DNA of 33,694 nucleotides from assembly GCA_030527685.1 (NCBI GenBank), contig JAUNAG010000011.1, positions 1-33,694 on the forward strand, in the 5' to 3' direction. The position numbers were made by a program, and so were the translations under genes. The DNA is from Lachnospiraceae bacterium. GTDB lineage: Bacteria; Bacillota; Clostridia; Lachnospirales; Lachnospiraceae. Positions 17,470 through 25,757 of this stretch are shown here, one piece after another (within the stretch, counting starts at the first letter, position 1; the number at the start of each line of letters is the position of its first letter). The notes beneath the pieces are model-generated. The model had not been told where the DNA came from, made no database searches, and was given only the letters and a program-made list of their open reading frames with translations.

Positions 17470-18488
17470 CAGTTATCTCCTTCCCAACCCTTCGTACCGT
17501 TTGCCGAAACATAGCCGGTTCCGCCGAGTGGTGTCTGATTTCCATATTTATTCAAATACTCTTCAAAACAGAGGTTTTCCTCGTACATGATCTTCGCTGC
17601 CTCATGTCCGACATAGCGATAGTGCCAGGGCTCATAGATGATACCGGTAATATCTCTCTTTGTCGTCGGGTAGCGCAGAATGAAGCCGTATTTCCAGCAG
17701 TTTTTCATCAGCCACTGCTGTGTCTTTGTGTTTTCCTGATCCGACTCCAGCTCCAGATTCTCGGCACTGACAATATCGGCTGCCAGTCCTAGCTGATGCT
17801 CACTGGTTCCCGGATAGGCGATGACGGTCGCAGCTTCCTGCTCCGCATCCTCCTGTGACATTCCCTTGTCCAGGTATTCCTTTGTCTTTCTGTCAAACAG
17901 CTCCTGCTGCTGTGCCATCGTGCGGTATGAGCCGCGGACGATAATCGAATTGCCTGCATTTTCACAGGCCTTCATCATGGCAGCCAGATCATCTGCAGCA
18001 CGGACATCGAAGGTGACATCGCCGTCACTGTCCAGTGCCTTGACTTCCACATCGAAGTCCGCCGGAAGTCTGTGCGACGGATTGACAAGAACCAGTCTCC
18101 AGTCTCCGCTGAGATCTGCCGGCAAGGCATCTCCGTTGATGCCGCCGCCCGTTTCTTCCACGATACTCTCCGCTCCGGAATCCGCTGTCACTTCTTCCTG
18201 CGGGGCTGCTGTCGGATACGGCTTTGCCGTCACCTCAATGACCTCAAGAACCGGCTCTGCCTCTGATGCAGATACGCCTGAGCTGCTGCCCGACTCTGTC
18301 TGCACAGTGCCTGTCTCCTGTCCGATTCCGGGAATTCTGAATTTCTCCGGAAGAACGATCAGGCCGTTTTGCTGTAAGATAAAAAGGATCACGAGCACTA
18401 CCGCTGCTGCTCCGAGCAGGAAATGAATCACCATCTCGGCCCTGCGGTTTTTGATCAGTCTCCTTCTTCTGAATCTGTTTTTCTTCAT
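17469..18488 (-). CDS. D-alanyl-D-alanine carboxypeptidase, VanY/M15B type
   Basis: About 339 residues. An Arg/Lys-rich N-terminus is followed by a membrane segment (about 19-40), a disordered Ser/Glu/Thr linker, and an M15B domain from about 125. The zinc/catalytic motifs are S229-x-H231-x-x-G-x-A-x-D238 (SEHQLGLAAD) and E286-P-W-H289 (EPWHYRY). It trims terminal D-Ala from peptidoglycan stem peptides outside the membrane. The ATG at 18488 is preferred over an in-frame TTG at 18500, because AAAGG lies just before it. No van resistance genes are nearby, so this is a housekeeping-type enzyme. Confidence 0.92.
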   Translation of the reverse strand: MKKNRFRRRRLIKNRRAEMVIHFLLGAAAVVLVILFILQQNGLIVLPEKFRIPGIGQETGTVQTESGSSSGVSASEAEPVLEVIEVTAKPYPTAAPQEEVTADSGAESIVEETGGGINGDALPADLSGDWRLVLVNPSHRLPADFDVEVKALDSDGDVTFDVRAADDLAAMMKACENAGNSIIVRGSYRTMAQQQELFDRKTKEYLDKGMSQEDAEQEAATVIAYPGTSEHQLGLAADIVSAENLELESDQENTKTQQWLMKNCWKYGFILRYPTTKRDITGIIYEPWHYRYVGHEAAKIMYEENLCFEEYLNKYGNQTPLGGTGYVSANGTKGWEGDN

Positions 18489-18522
18489 AATGCCTTTCAA
18501 TACTGTCTGTATAAATCCATTT

Positions 18523-18536
18523 TGAGCTATAGCTCA
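18523..18536. promoter_or_regulatory. 14-bp perfect palindrome at the vanY transcription start
   Basis: TGAGCTATAGCTCA directly follows the -10 of the vanY promoter, about where +1 would lie. This is the classic position for a repressor site; no regulator can be named. Confidence 0.4.
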
Positions 18537-18564
18537 TTGTACAGCGAACGGGAATTTTTCTCAA
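18536..18564 (-). promoter_or_regulatory. Promoter of the vanY-capA transcript
   Basis: On minus: TTGAGA (18559-18564), 17-nt spacer, TACAAT (18536-18541). It lies between the terminator of the amino-acid transporter operon and vanY, consistent with a new transcription unit. Confidence 0.65.
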
Positions 18565-18593
18565 GTAAAGGGCATTGGAAAGAAAAGCGCCCC

Positions 18594-18628
18594 GAAAAAG
18601 AAAAAGCAGAGGCTGTTTCAGCCTCTGC
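18594..18628 (-). terminator. Intrinsic terminator of the amino-acid transporter operon
   Basis: Perfect 10-bp stem GCAGAGGCTG/CAGCCTCTGC with a 3-nt loop, followed on minus by TTTTTCTTTTT. The stem overlaps the stop codon of the ATPase gene. Confidence 0.92.
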
Positions 18629-19358
18629 GGAATCTTGCAAGAAAGTCTTTTGTTTCCTGTTTTTCGGGATGCTCAAAGAGCGTATCCGGTGTGCCCTGCT
18701 CACAGATGACACCATTGTGCATGAAGACGATTTCGCTTGAAACCTCTCTTGCAAATGCCATCTCATGCGTTACGACCAGCATGGTCATGCCTTCCTTTGC
18801 GAGGTCGGTCATGACATCAAGTACCTCTCCGACCATCTCCGGATCGAGAGCCGAGGTCGGCTCATCGAACAGCAGAATCTCCGGATTCATGGCCAGTGCT
18901 CTGGCAATTGCCACTCTCTGCTTCTGGCCGCCGGACAGCTGACGCGGTCTTGCATTGACATATTCAGCCATGCCGACACGGGAGAGATACTTCAGTGCAT
19001 TCTGATGCGCCTCCGCACCGGATCTCTTCAGCACCTTCTCCTGTCCGATCATGCAGTTCTCCAGGACATTCATGTTGTCAAAGAGATTGAAGGACTGAAA
19101 AACCATGCCGACTCTGGAGCGGTACTCCGCTGCCTTTACGCCGCGTGCCGTCACATCCTGATTATGGAAGTAGATATTTCCGGTCGTCGGCGTCTCAAGG
19201 AGATTGATGCATCTTAAGAGTGTTGACTTTCCGGATCCGGAAGCTCCGATAATCGTCGTCACATCCCCCTTTTTCACTGTAAAATCGATGTCCTTCAGCA
19301 CCTCGTGATTGCCGAAATTCTTGGACAGATGCTGAATTCTGAGTATTTCTTCGTTCAT
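18618..19358 (-). CDS. Polar amino-acid ABC transporter ATP-binding protein (predicted lysine uptake)
   Basis: A 246-residue ABC ATPase of the GlnQ/ArtP class. Walker A GASGSGKS is at 38-45, followed by the Q-loop [10 protein letters not shown], signature [15 protein letters not shown], Walker [14 protein letters not shown] and H-loop VTHEM. It powers import together with the permease (4-nt overlap) and the binding protein. The lysine riboswitch at the head of the operon points to lysine as cargo. Length is standard for the class. Confidence 0.95.
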   Translation of the reverse strand: MNEEILRIQHLSKNFGNHEVLKDIDFTVKKGDVTTIIGASGSGKSTLLRCINLLETPTTGNIYFHNQDVTARGVKAAEYRSRVGMVFQSFNLFDNMNVLENCMIGQEKVLKRSGAEAHQNALKYLSRVGMAEYVNARPRQLSGGQKQRVAIARALAMNPEILLFDEPTSALDPEMVGEVLDVMTDLAKEGMTMLVVTHEMAFAREVSSEIVFMHNGVICEQGTPDTLFEHPEKQETKDFLARFRRG

Positions 19359-20188
19359 CCTCTCAGCCCCTCCTCTTCTTTATTCGGATTTACGAGATCA
19401 CGTTTATTGATGCTGTAGGTTCCCGCCGTCTGTGTAAGCGGATCCTTCTGCACAAGCTCATAATCGCTCTTGCCGTCCATCTTCTTCTCCAGGAAGCGGA
19501 GCAGGAAGGATGCGAGCAGGGTCATGCAGAGATAACCGGCCATCTCGATGGTTGCCGACGGGAAGTAGGCATAGGAGGCACCCGCAATCGACTTGTGCAT
19601 TGAGAAGAAGTCCGCAAAGCCGATAATAAACATGACGGATGTATCCTTTACATTAATAATGTAGTTATTTCCGATCTGCGGCATAATATTGCGAAGTGCC
19701 TGCGGCAGTACGACATGCAGCATGGTCTGCCAGTGAGTCATGCCGATAGCCATCGCACCTTCCGTCTGTCCGCGGTCAACGGAGAAGATACCGCCTCGCA
19801 CAGATTCGGCCATATAGGCACCTGTATTGATCGAGACAACGAGAATTGCCACTGCCCACTTGTTGCCGAACTGCACTGAATTGTTCGTGAAATACGGCAG
19901 GCCGTAATAAATAAAGACAGCCTGCAGAATCATCGGTGTTCCGCGGAACACTTCCACGTAGATCCGGACAATCACTCTGATCAGTCCGAGAAAGAATCTT
20001 TTCACCCTTGAATCATGCTTTGATGTCGGTATTGTTGTCAGCGCGCCGCACAGAAAGCCGATCAGGCAGCCGATGGCTGTTGCCACCAGCGCCAGAATCA
20101 GGGTATTGGCAATTCCCTGGAGATACATGCTCGAATACTTCGACCAGGTTTTTGCTATATCAACCGAAAGCTGTGTAAAACGTTCCAT
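19355..20188 (-). CDS. Polar amino-acid ABC transporter permease (predicted lysine uptake)
   Basis: A 277-residue HEAAT-family permease with about five membrane segments. N-terminal [15 protein letters not shown] and [12 protein letters not shown] are typical, and the EAA loop contacting the ATPase is [23 protein letters not shown]. The C-terminal tail (about 240-277) is hydrophilic and longer than in many homologues. It lies 32 nt after the binding-protein gene and overlaps the ATPase gene by 4 nt. Amino-acid class is sure; lysine comes from the upstream riboswitch. Confidence 0.94.
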   Translation of the reverse strand: MERFTQLSVDIAKTWSKYSSMYLQGIANTLILALVATAIGCLIGFLCGALTTIPTSKHDSRVKRFFLGLIRVIVRIYVEVFRGTPMILQAVFIYYGLPYFTNNSVQFGNKWAVAILVVSINTGAYMAESVRGGIFSVDRGQTEGAMAIGMTHWQTMLHVVLPQALRNIMPQIGNNYIINVKDTSVMFIIGFADFFSMHKSIAGASYAYFPSATIEMAGYLCMTLLASFLLRFLEKKMDGKSDYELVQKDPLTQTAGTYSINKRDLVNPNKEEEGLRG

Positions 20189-20220
20189 ATGTCACTCCGT
20201 TGCTGTTATTATCCGTCAGA

Positions 20221-21066
20221 TCAGTTCTCGCTCAGCGGCTGAACCTTCGTAGCCTCTTCCATCATGGCATTGAAGTCATCCTTTGTCATCTCGCCGAGAA
20301 CAGCATCGATCTTGTCCTTCAGCTCTGTGTTGCCCTTCTTGACGGATACACCGATGTTGATATCTTCATCAGACACCTCAAAGTCATCATCGCCTGCGGA
20401 GAAATCAAGAATCTTCATATCCGGATAAGCGATCAGTGCACCCTGTGCTGTCGGCATATCGGTGCAGACAAAATCGACCATTCCTGTTTCAAGTGCCATC
20501 AGCATGGCCGGTGCGGATTCTGCCGGCTCCTGTACAGCTGCGCCTTCAATCTGCGGCAGGCACTTGTCATACCAGATGGTGCCCTGCTGGGAGGTGCATC
20601 TTCCGCCGCTGAGGTCGGACTTGCCGGCTGCATTTGCAAAATCACTGTCCTGCTTTACAAGGCAGACGATGGATGCATAGAGGTACGGGCCTGCGAAGTC
20701 TACCTGCTCTGCTCTTTCTGCTGTCATGGACTGGCCTGCAATGACGCAGTCAATCTGGCCGGACTGAACGGCCGGAACAAGAGAATCCCAGTCAAGCTGA
20801 TGAATCTCCAGTGTCCATCCGTAGGCATCACAGATCTTCTGTGCCATCATAACGTCGTAGCCGTTTGCATACTGGTTGGAATCTGCGATCGGAACAGCAC
20901 CGTTCTCGTCGGTCGGCTGTGCCCAGTTATACGGAGCATAGGCACATTCCATTGCGACGGACAGAACGCCGTCTTCAATTCCGGATTCGTCTGCGGAAAC
21001 ACAGGCTGTACCCATTCCGATTGTCATTGCTGCTGCCATCATCATTGCCAGGACTCTTTTTTTCAT
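20221..21066 (-). CDS. Amino-acid ABC transporter substrate-binding protein (predicted lysine-binding)
   Basis: A 281-residue family-3 solute-binding protein. The start is the ATG at 21066 (MKKRVLAMMM), preceded by AGAGGAGAAAAG; a longer in-frame reading upstream overlaps the riboswitch terminator. A signal peptide covers about 1-25; cleavage is after VSA, or at a poor lipobox around the cysteine. Typical ligand-site features are MECAYAPYNW near the mature N-terminus, GYDVMMAQKICDAYGW, VIAGQSMTAERAEQVDFAGPY and DFVCTDMPTAQG. It delivers substrate to the permease/ATPase pair downstream. It is the first gene after a lysine riboswitch. Confidence 0.95.
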   Translation of the reverse strand: MKKRVLAMMMAAAMTIGMGTACVSADESGIEDGVLSVAMECAYAPYNWAQPTDENGAVPIADSNQYANGYDVMMAQKICDAYGWTLEIHQLDWDSLVPAVQSGQIDCVIAGQSMTAERAEQVDFAGPYLYASIVCLVKQDSDFANAAGKSDLSGGRCTSQQGTIWYDKCLPQIEGAAVQEPAESAPAMLMALETGMVDFVCTDMPTAQGALIAYPDMKILDFSAGDDDFEVSDEDINIGVSVKKGNTELKDKIDAVLGEMTKDDFNAMMEEATKVQPLSEN

Positions 21067-21093
21067 CTGCTTTTCTCCTCTCTTTGTATTTTC

Positions 21094-21131
21094 AAAAATA
21101 AAAAATCCCATGGAGTATCACTCTCATGGGA
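21094..21131 (-). terminator. Riboswitch-controlled terminator
   Basis: On minus: a TCCCATGAGAG...CTCCATGGGA hairpin (about 21106-21130) followed by TTTTTTATTTTTG, ending 27 nt before the binding-protein start. It follows the lysine aptamer and is the expected attenuator. A further 10-bp hairpin at 21157-21180 lies between aptamer and terminator and may take part in the switch. Confidence 0.85.
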
Positions 21132-21244
21132 CGTCTGTTCCGCCTTTTGCTCTGTTCTCACAAGTACCTGTACTTATGAGTCCTGTCGCTCTATGCTTAA
21201 TGATCAGGGATCAAAACCGTTTTCCTTAAGCGGCGTTCTCTCAT

Positions 21245-21405
21245 GATAGCTCTCCACATCTGATGTGACAGTCCGCAGCGTATTCCGACTGCGTCCCAGC
21301 CTCCCGGCATATGAACAGCCTGCCGGCGGCTTCGGCGGTATCCCCTTTCCTGCTTTGTGCTGTCCACCCTTGAACGGCAGTACTGATGAATCCCGCGCCT
21401 CTATC
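21245..21405 (-). ncRNA. Lysine riboswitch (L box) aptamer
   Basis: Read on minus, the conserved L-box elements occur in order: 5' strand of P1 GATAGAGGCGC (from 21405), AAAGGGGATAC then CGCCGAAG (21330-21348), GGCTGG, ACTGTCAC, and the 3' strand GTGGAGAGCTATC (ending 21245) pairing back to GATAG. Lysine binding stabilises P1 and normally favours the terminator seen at 21094-21131. Therefore the transporter genes downstream should be shut off when lysine is plentiful. A -10-like TATAGT lies just upstream (21415-21420), without a convincing -35. Confidence 0.92.
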
Positions 21406-21459
21406 TCTGAAAATACTATATGAACCGGGCTGCATCAGCCCTCTTGTCTTGAAGCTCAT

Positions 21460-21502
21460 GGAAAAGAGTAGCACCGGTATCAACAGCTGTCAATACCGGT
21501 GC
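21460..21502 (-). terminator. Intrinsic terminator after bioY
   Basis: A 10-bp perfect stem GCACCGGTAT/ATACCGGTGC (21471-21502), then TACTCTTTT on minus. It separates bioY from the riboswitch leader. Confidence 0.75.
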
Positions 21503-21531
21503 GAATAAATCTCTTCTGATTATTATGTATG

Positions 21532-22080
21532 TCAGGCGATCACTGCTCTGTCCAGAACTCCTGCTTTGACCAGTGCATTGTAGAGAACAGGACCGACAAG
21601 TGCGACGACCAACATCTTGGCAAGGTCAAGAACAATAAACGGTGTGACACATAAAGCCAGTGCAGCTGCAAGAGTTTTGCCTGTCAGTGAGACAAACCAC
21701 GCTGTACCGAGTGCATACAGAACAGCCGTTGCGATCATCATGCCGGCCATGGAAAGGAGCAGCTTTCTTCTGCTTTTTTCAATAAATGCACCCGCAATCA
21801 GAACCATCGGCAGATAACCGATCAGGAAACCGCCGGTCGGGCCTGCAAGCTTTGCGATACCTCCCTGGAAGCCGCTGAACACCGGTGCACCGGCAAGGCC
21901 GATCAGCAGGAAGATCAGAACACTTAAGAATGCCTTCTTCGTGCCGAGAATATAGACGGTCAGCAGAATAATAAAGTTGGCCAGTGAAATCGGAATCGGT
22001 CCGATCGGAACAGACAGCGGTGTCAGGATGCAGATAACTGCAGCCATGACTGCAACAGAAACCATGTCTTTGATTTTCAT
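21532..22080 (-). CDS. bioY: BioY biotin transporter (ECF S component)
   Basis: A 182-residue membrane protein with about six hydrophobic segments. It matches BioY: ICILTPLSVPIGPIPISLAN near residue 20, the AGPTGGFLIGY signature for biotin S-components around 80, and a final conserved region in the last helices. It binds biotin and works with the shared ECF module, whose genes are not here. The start follows GAGGGGGTATACAAAG. A BirA-type operator overlaps its promoter, which independently supports biotin as substrate. It has its own terminator, so is monocistronic. Confidence 0.95.
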   Translation of the reverse strand: MKIKDMVSVAVMAAVICILTPLSVPIGPIPISLANFIILLTVYILGTKKAFLSVLIFLLIGLAGAPVFSGFQGGIAKLAGPTGGFLIGYLPMVLIAGAFIEKSRRKLLLSMAGMMIATAVLYALGTAWFVSLTGKTLAAALALCVTPFIVLDLAKMLVVALVGPVLYNALVKAGVLDRAVIA

Positions 22081-22129
22081 CTTTGTATACCCCCTCGTTT
22101 CAGGCAGCCGGGATCGGCTGTCGCAGGAA

Positions 22130-22159
22130 AGTATACGACTGAACCGACGCGATTGTCAA
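22130..22159 (-). promoter_or_regulatory. Promoter of bioY
   Basis: On minus: TTGACA (22154-22159), 18-nt spacer, TATACT (22130-22135). The -35 hexamer lies inside one arm of the biotin operator. Confidence 0.75.
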
Positions 22160-22185
22160 CCTTGCGCCTTCATTTTGGTTAACAT
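22153..22185. promoter_or_regulatory. BirA-type biotin operator
   Basis: TTGTCAACC (22153-22161), 15-nt spacer, GGTTAACAT (22177-22185). This fits the known biotin-repressor box, TTGTTAACC-N14-16-GGTTAACAA, with few differences. One arm covers the bioY -35, so biotin-loaded BirA would block bioY transcription; the other arm overlaps the stop codon of the dus gene. Confidence 0.8.
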
Positions 22186-23141
22186 TTCAGGCTGCAGTCT
22201 GCAAATACAGCCGCTGCCGCCGCATTGTACTCTTCTCTCGTTCTCGACTTCCGCACCTTTTTGACTGCTTTCTCACCGTTCTCCAGATTTTTCTCCCAGT
22301 AAAACCAGAGCTCCTTCATCCTTCCGATGACGTTGCGGAAATCTCCGATGTCATCCATCCAGTTTTCAAGCACCAGGTTGTGGAAGGTGCGCAGTTCTTC
22401 CATTGTAAGGGGCTCTCCTCCCTGCAGCTCACGCACCAGAGCCGGATTGGTCAGCAGACCTCTGCCGATCATAATGTGACGCAGCTCCGGGAATTCCTCC
22501 GTCAGCTCACGCGCCTCAGCAGGTGTCCTGATGTCCCCGTTGTAGGCAAGCGGTAGAGTGCATTTTTCATAAAACATCTGAAAAACATCCCGATGCGGTG
22601 TGCCGCGATAGAGTTCTTTTCCGACACGCGGATGCACGAGCACCTCTGCGAACGGATAGCGGTTGAACACCTCGATCAGGCCGGCTGCCTCTGCCGGATC
22701 CTCAAAGCCGATTCTGGTCTTGATTGAGATGCGAACCCCCTCCCTGCTGCAGGGTGATACGGAAAACATCGCGAAAAAGTCGTCGAAGAAACGATCCAGA
22801 AGATCTGTGTCCTTTAAAAATGCCGACCCCTTTCCGTGAGATGTGACTGTCGGAGACGGGCATCCCAGATTGAGGTTGACTTCTTTATAGCCGAGGGCTG
22901 CCATTCCCTCCACTGCCCATAAAAACTGATCCGGCTTATTGGTCAGAATCTGCGGAACCAGACTGACAGCGGTATTATTGGCCGGATTGGCGTCCTTTTT
23001 TTCTTTTGTTTTAAATGAACGTGTCTGGTTTGCCGTGAGGAAGGGCGTATAGTAGCGGTCCATTCCCGGAAACACGGCTGCATGTGCATTGCGGAACGGA
23101 TACGCCGTAATTCCCTCCATGGGGGCAAAACTGTAAAACAT
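22179..23141 (-). CDS. tRNA-dihydrouridine synthase family protein
   Basis: A 320-residue FMN-dependent Dus enzyme, which reduces uridine to dihydrouridine in tRNA. The TIM-barrel starts with APMEGITAYPFRNA. The catalytic cysteine is in NLNLGCPSPTVTSHGKGSAF; further FMN/RNA contacts are IKTRIGF, VHPRV, AYNGDI and IMIGRGLLTNP. The last 75 residues form the helical RNA-binding domain. The start follows AGAGGAGATTCTGCC. Which tRNA position it modifies cannot be read here. Confidence 0.93.
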   Translation of the reverse strand: MFYSFAPMEGITAYPFRNAHAAVFPGMDRYYTPFLTANQTRSFKTKEKKDANPANNTAVSLVPQILTNKPDQFLWAVEGMAALGYKEVNLNLGCPSPTVTSHGKGSAFLKDTDLLDRFFDDFFAMFSVSPCSREGVRISIKTRIGFEDPAEAAGLIEVFNRYPFAEVLVHPRVGKELYRGTPHRDVFQMFYEKCTLPLAYNGDIRTPAEARELTEEFPELRHIMIGRGLLTNPALVRELQGGEPLTMEELRTFHNLVLENWMDDIGDFRNVIGRMKELWFYWEKNLENGEKAVKKVRKSRTREEYNAAAAAVFADCSLKC

Positions 23142-23167
23142 GGCAGAATCTCCTCTCTTTTTTGCCG

Positions 23168-23206
23168 AAAATGACGATTTTCATTGTATCACACCATCGT
23201 CATTTT
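23168..23206. promoter_or_regulatory. 11-bp inverted repeat around the dus promoter
   Basis: AAAATGACGAT (23168-23178) and ATCGTCATTTT (23196-23206), spaced by 17 nt. A minus-strand -10-like TACAAT (23183-23188) lies between the arms, so the repeat brackets the start region of the dus transcript. No U-tract follows on either strand, so it looks like an operator, not a terminator. Confidence 0.45.
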
Positions 23207-23217
23207 AGATAAAGTTC

Positions 23218-23246
23218 TTGTGTCTTAATAGAATGAATTGTATAAT
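23218..23246 (+). promoter_or_regulatory. Promoter of glgC-glgD
   Basis: TTGTGT (23218-23223), 17-nt spacer, perfect TATAAT (23241-23246), 75 nt before the glgC start. A second TATAAT at 23278-23283 lacks a good -35. Confidence 0.65.
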
Positions 23247-23321
23247 TATTTATGAAATCTTGGCCGTTCCGACTGTTTATAATCCGGGGGACGACCGATC
23301 AGTTTGACAGGGAGGTCAGTT

Positions 23322-24461
23322 ATGAGTCAGAACAATATGTTAGCTATGATCCTGGCCGGCGGCCGCGGAAGCCGACTGAAGGACCTTACGAAGAAAATCG
23401 CAAAGCCTGCAGTCTCCTTTGGCGGAAAATACAGGATCATCGATTTTCCGTTAAGTAACTGTGCGAACAGCGGTATCGACGTTGTCGGTATCCTGACACA
23501 GTACGAATCGGTCTTTCTGAACAGCTATGTCGCCGTAGCCCGCCGCTGGGGTCTCGATATGAAGGACAGTGGTGTCTTCGTCCTTCCGCCGCGTGAAAAA
23601 GCCGATGAGGGCTTCAATATCTACCGCGGTACAGCAGATGCCATCTCTCAGAATATCGACTTTATCGATAATTACAACCCGGAATATCTTCTGATCCTTT
23701 CCGGTGACCATATCTACAAGATGGATTATGATGAGATGCTGAACTATCATAAGGAAAACAAGGCAGAACTGACAGTTGCAGTCCGCCCGGTTCCGATGAA
23801 GGAAGCTTCCCGTTTCGGTCTGATGGTTACTGATGAAACCGGACGTATCACAGAGTTCCAGGAAAAGCCGAAGGAGCCGAAGAGCAACCTCGCTTCCATG
23901 GGTATCTATATCTTCACATGGAAGACTCTGCGCAAGGTCCTGATGGCAGATATGAAGAATCCGGATTCCTCTCATGACTTCGGTAATGATGTTATTCCGG
24001 AATTCCTTGCTGCAGGCAAGAAGATGGTTGCCTACAACTTCGAAGGCTACTGGAAGGATGTAGGAACAATTGATTCTCTCTGGGAATCCAACATGGACCT
24101 GCTCGGCAAGAACAGCGAGCTCAACATGAATGATCCGCATTGGAAGATCTACACAGAAGATGCTTCCATGCTTCCCGCTCACTTCGGACCGGAGGCTTCC
24201 GTTGACCGCGCATACATCACACAGGGCTGCGTGGTAGACGGCGAAGTCAAGGGCTCCGTCCTCTTCACAGGTGCCAAGGTTAAGGCCGGTGCCAAGGTTA
24301 TTGACACAGTCCTGATGCCGGGTGCCGTCGTTGAAGAAGGTGCCGTCGTCACACGTGCACTTGTTGCAGACGGTGTAACCATCGGCAAGGGTGCTGTCGT
24401 CGGCAGCGCAGACAGTGAAAACATTGAGCTTGTCGCGAAACGCGTGAAGGGGGTTGAATAA
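23322..24461 (+). CDS. glgC: Glucose-1-phosphate adenylyltransferase, catalytic subunit
   Basis: About 379 residues. Forms ADP-glucose from ATP and glucose-1-phosphate, the committed step of glycogen synthesis. The nucleotide loop [11 protein letters not shown] begins near residue 13, followed by [15 protein letters not shown], the catalytic aspartate in SGDHIYKMD, and the glucose-1-P site EEKP-like FQEKPKEP. The C-terminal left-handed beta-helix hexapeptide repeats start near 300. The start at 23322 follows GGGAGG; the in-frame TTG at 23304 has no such site. The stop is 2 nt before glgD, giving coupled translation of the two subunits. Confidence 0.95.
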   Translation: MSQNNMLAMILAGGRGSRLKDLTKKIAKPAVSFGGKYRIIDFPLSNCANSGIDVVGILTQYESVFLNSYVAVARRWGLDMKDSGVFVLPPREKADEGFNIYRGTADAISQNIDFIDNYNPEYLLILSGDHIYKMDYDEMLNYHKENKAELTVAVRPVPMKEASRFGLMVTDETGRITEFQEKPKEPKSNLASMGIYIFTWKTLRKVLMADMKNPDSSHDFGNDVIPEFLAAGKKMVAYNFEGYWKDVGTIDSLWESNMDLLGKNSELNMNDPHWKIYTEDASMLPAHFGPEASVDRAYITQGCVVDGEVKGSVLFTGAKVKAGAKVIDTVLMPGAVVEEGAVVTRALVADGVTIGKGAVVGSADSENIELVAKRVKGVE

Positions 24462-24463
24462 TT

Positions 24464-25579
24464 ATGGCAAAAGCATTTGGTATTGTTACGGCAGCGTCTA
24501 ATCGCTTCTATGTTGAAGGTCTTCAGGACTATCGTCCGATCGCTGCCTTCTCTGTCTTCGGCCGTTACCGCCTGATCGACTTCCCGATCTCCAGCATGAG
24601 CAACAGCAACATTGACAGAATCTTCGTATTCATCAACGGCAATCCGCGTTCTCTGGTCAGACACCTGGGATCCGGCCGTCTCTACAACATCAACGCAAAG
24701 CGCGGCAGACTGGAGCTTCTGTTCCACGAAGAAGGAACAACAAACCAGATCTATCACACTGACGTTGCTGCTTTCCTTGACAACCTGGAGCATCTGGAAC
24801 GTGCTACTGAAGAATATGTCGTCATCGCTCCGAGCAATGTTCTGTACACACAGAATTATGACAAGCTTCTGAATCAGCACATCGAAAGCGGCGCAGATGT
24901 CACTCTGTTATACCAGAAGGTTGACAATGCAGATACTGCTTTCCTCGGCTGCCAGGCTCTGACTCTGAACCGTCAGAAGGGTGTTGAGACCATCGCATCC
25001 AACATGGGCAACGAGAAGTCCAAGAACATCTTCCTTGACACCTATGTCATGAAGAAGTCTCTCTTCCTCGACCTGATTCACCGTGCAAAAGAGCTCAGCT
25101 CTGTATACCAGCTGTCCCGTATGCTCTCCACCGTTACCGGTGAGCTCGACATCAGAGGTGTCCAGCACAAGGGCTATGCTGCAGCTATCACAGACTTCAA
25201 GAGCTTCTATGATGCAAACCTGTCCCTGATCGATCAGCAGGCTTCCGAAAGCCTCTTCGATCCGGCATGGCCGATCTACACCAGAACAACAGACTCCTGC
25301 CCGTCTCAGCTCTTTGAAGGCGCTTCTGTAAAGAATTCGCTCATCTCCAACGGCTGCACCATCGAGGGTACAGTTGAGAACTCTGTCATCGGCCGTGGTG
25401 TCAAGATCGGAAAGGGTGCTGTCGTCAGAAACTGCGTCCTTCTCGCATACAGCTCCGTCGCTGACGGCGTTCATGTTGAGAATGAAGTCATTGATAAGTG
25501 GGCTTCCATCATTCACGCAGACGAAGTTGTTTCCGATGCCGCTCATCCGGGCTACATCAGAAGAAGCGACACTCTGTAA
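24464..25579 (+). CDS. glgD: GlgD, regulatory-type subunit of ADP-glucose pyrophosphorylase
   Basis: A 371-residue GlgC paralogue of the Bacillota-type GlgD. The nucleotidyltransferase fold is kept, but catalytic positions are altered: the GGxGxRL loop becomes TAASNRFYVEG, and the catalytic SGD motif becomes APSN (VIAPSNVLY), replacing Asp with Asn. The C-terminal beta-helix repeats are intact. In other Bacillota GlgD pairs with GlgC and raises activity; that is consistent with the 2-nt spacing here. No glgA, glgB or glgP follows, so the rest of the pathway is elsewhere. Confidence 0.94.
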   Translation: MAKAFGIVTAASNRFYVEGLQDYRPIAAFSVFGRYRLIDFPISSMSNSNIDRIFVFINGNPRSLVRHLGSGRLYNINAKRGRLELLFHEEGTTNQIYHTDVAAFLDNLEHLERATEEYVVIAPSNVLYTQNYDKLLNQHIESGADVTLLYQKVDNADTAFLGCQALTLNRQKGVETIASNMGNEKSKNIFLDTYVMKKSLFLDLIHRAKELSSVYQLSRMLSTVTGELDIRGVQHKGYAAAITDFKSFYDANLSLIDQQASESLFDPAWPIYTRTTDSCPSQLFEGASVKNSLISNGCTIEGTVENSVIGRGVKIGKGAVVRNCVLLAYSSVADGVHVENEVIDKWASIIHADEVVSDAAHPGYIRRSDTL

Positions 25580-25630
25580 TCATTATGATAAGGAGCGGTT
25601 TTCAAGCCGCCCGCCGAATCAAAACAAAAG

Positions 25631-25673
25631 CAGCCGGGAGAACTGTCCAGCGGTTCTCCCGGCTGTATTTTTT
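25631..25673. terminator. Bidirectional terminator between glgD and the GTPase-nuclease gene
   Basis: A perfect 13-bp stem CAGCCGGGAGAAC/GTTCTCCCGGCTG with a 9-nt loop. Plus side ends in TATTTTTT, minus side in CTTTTGTTTT, so it can stop both convergent transcripts. The remaining 25580-25757 sequence holds no other recognisable feature. Confidence 0.92.
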
Positions 25674-25757
25674 GCGCCGAACCTTCATCCCGGCGTTTAC
25701 CGTCATAAAGTTTCGGTGCAAAAGTCAATCACACCGTGCATCATGGAACTTTTACAG

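Noticed and set aside
17469..18488. VanY as part of a vancomycin resistance cluster
   Set aside because: No vanH, vanA/B, vanX or vanRS nearby; stand-alone M15B carboxypeptidases are common in Bacillota.
20200..21246. Plus-strand open frame (348 codons) opposite the binding-protein gene
   Set aside because: It runs through the riboswitch terminator and the antisense of a clear binding protein; cysteine-rich shadow sequence.
21241..21483. Minus-strand 80-codon frame between bioY and the transporter
   Set aside because: It covers the lysine riboswitch aptamer and the bioY terminator; the RNA explanation fits far better.
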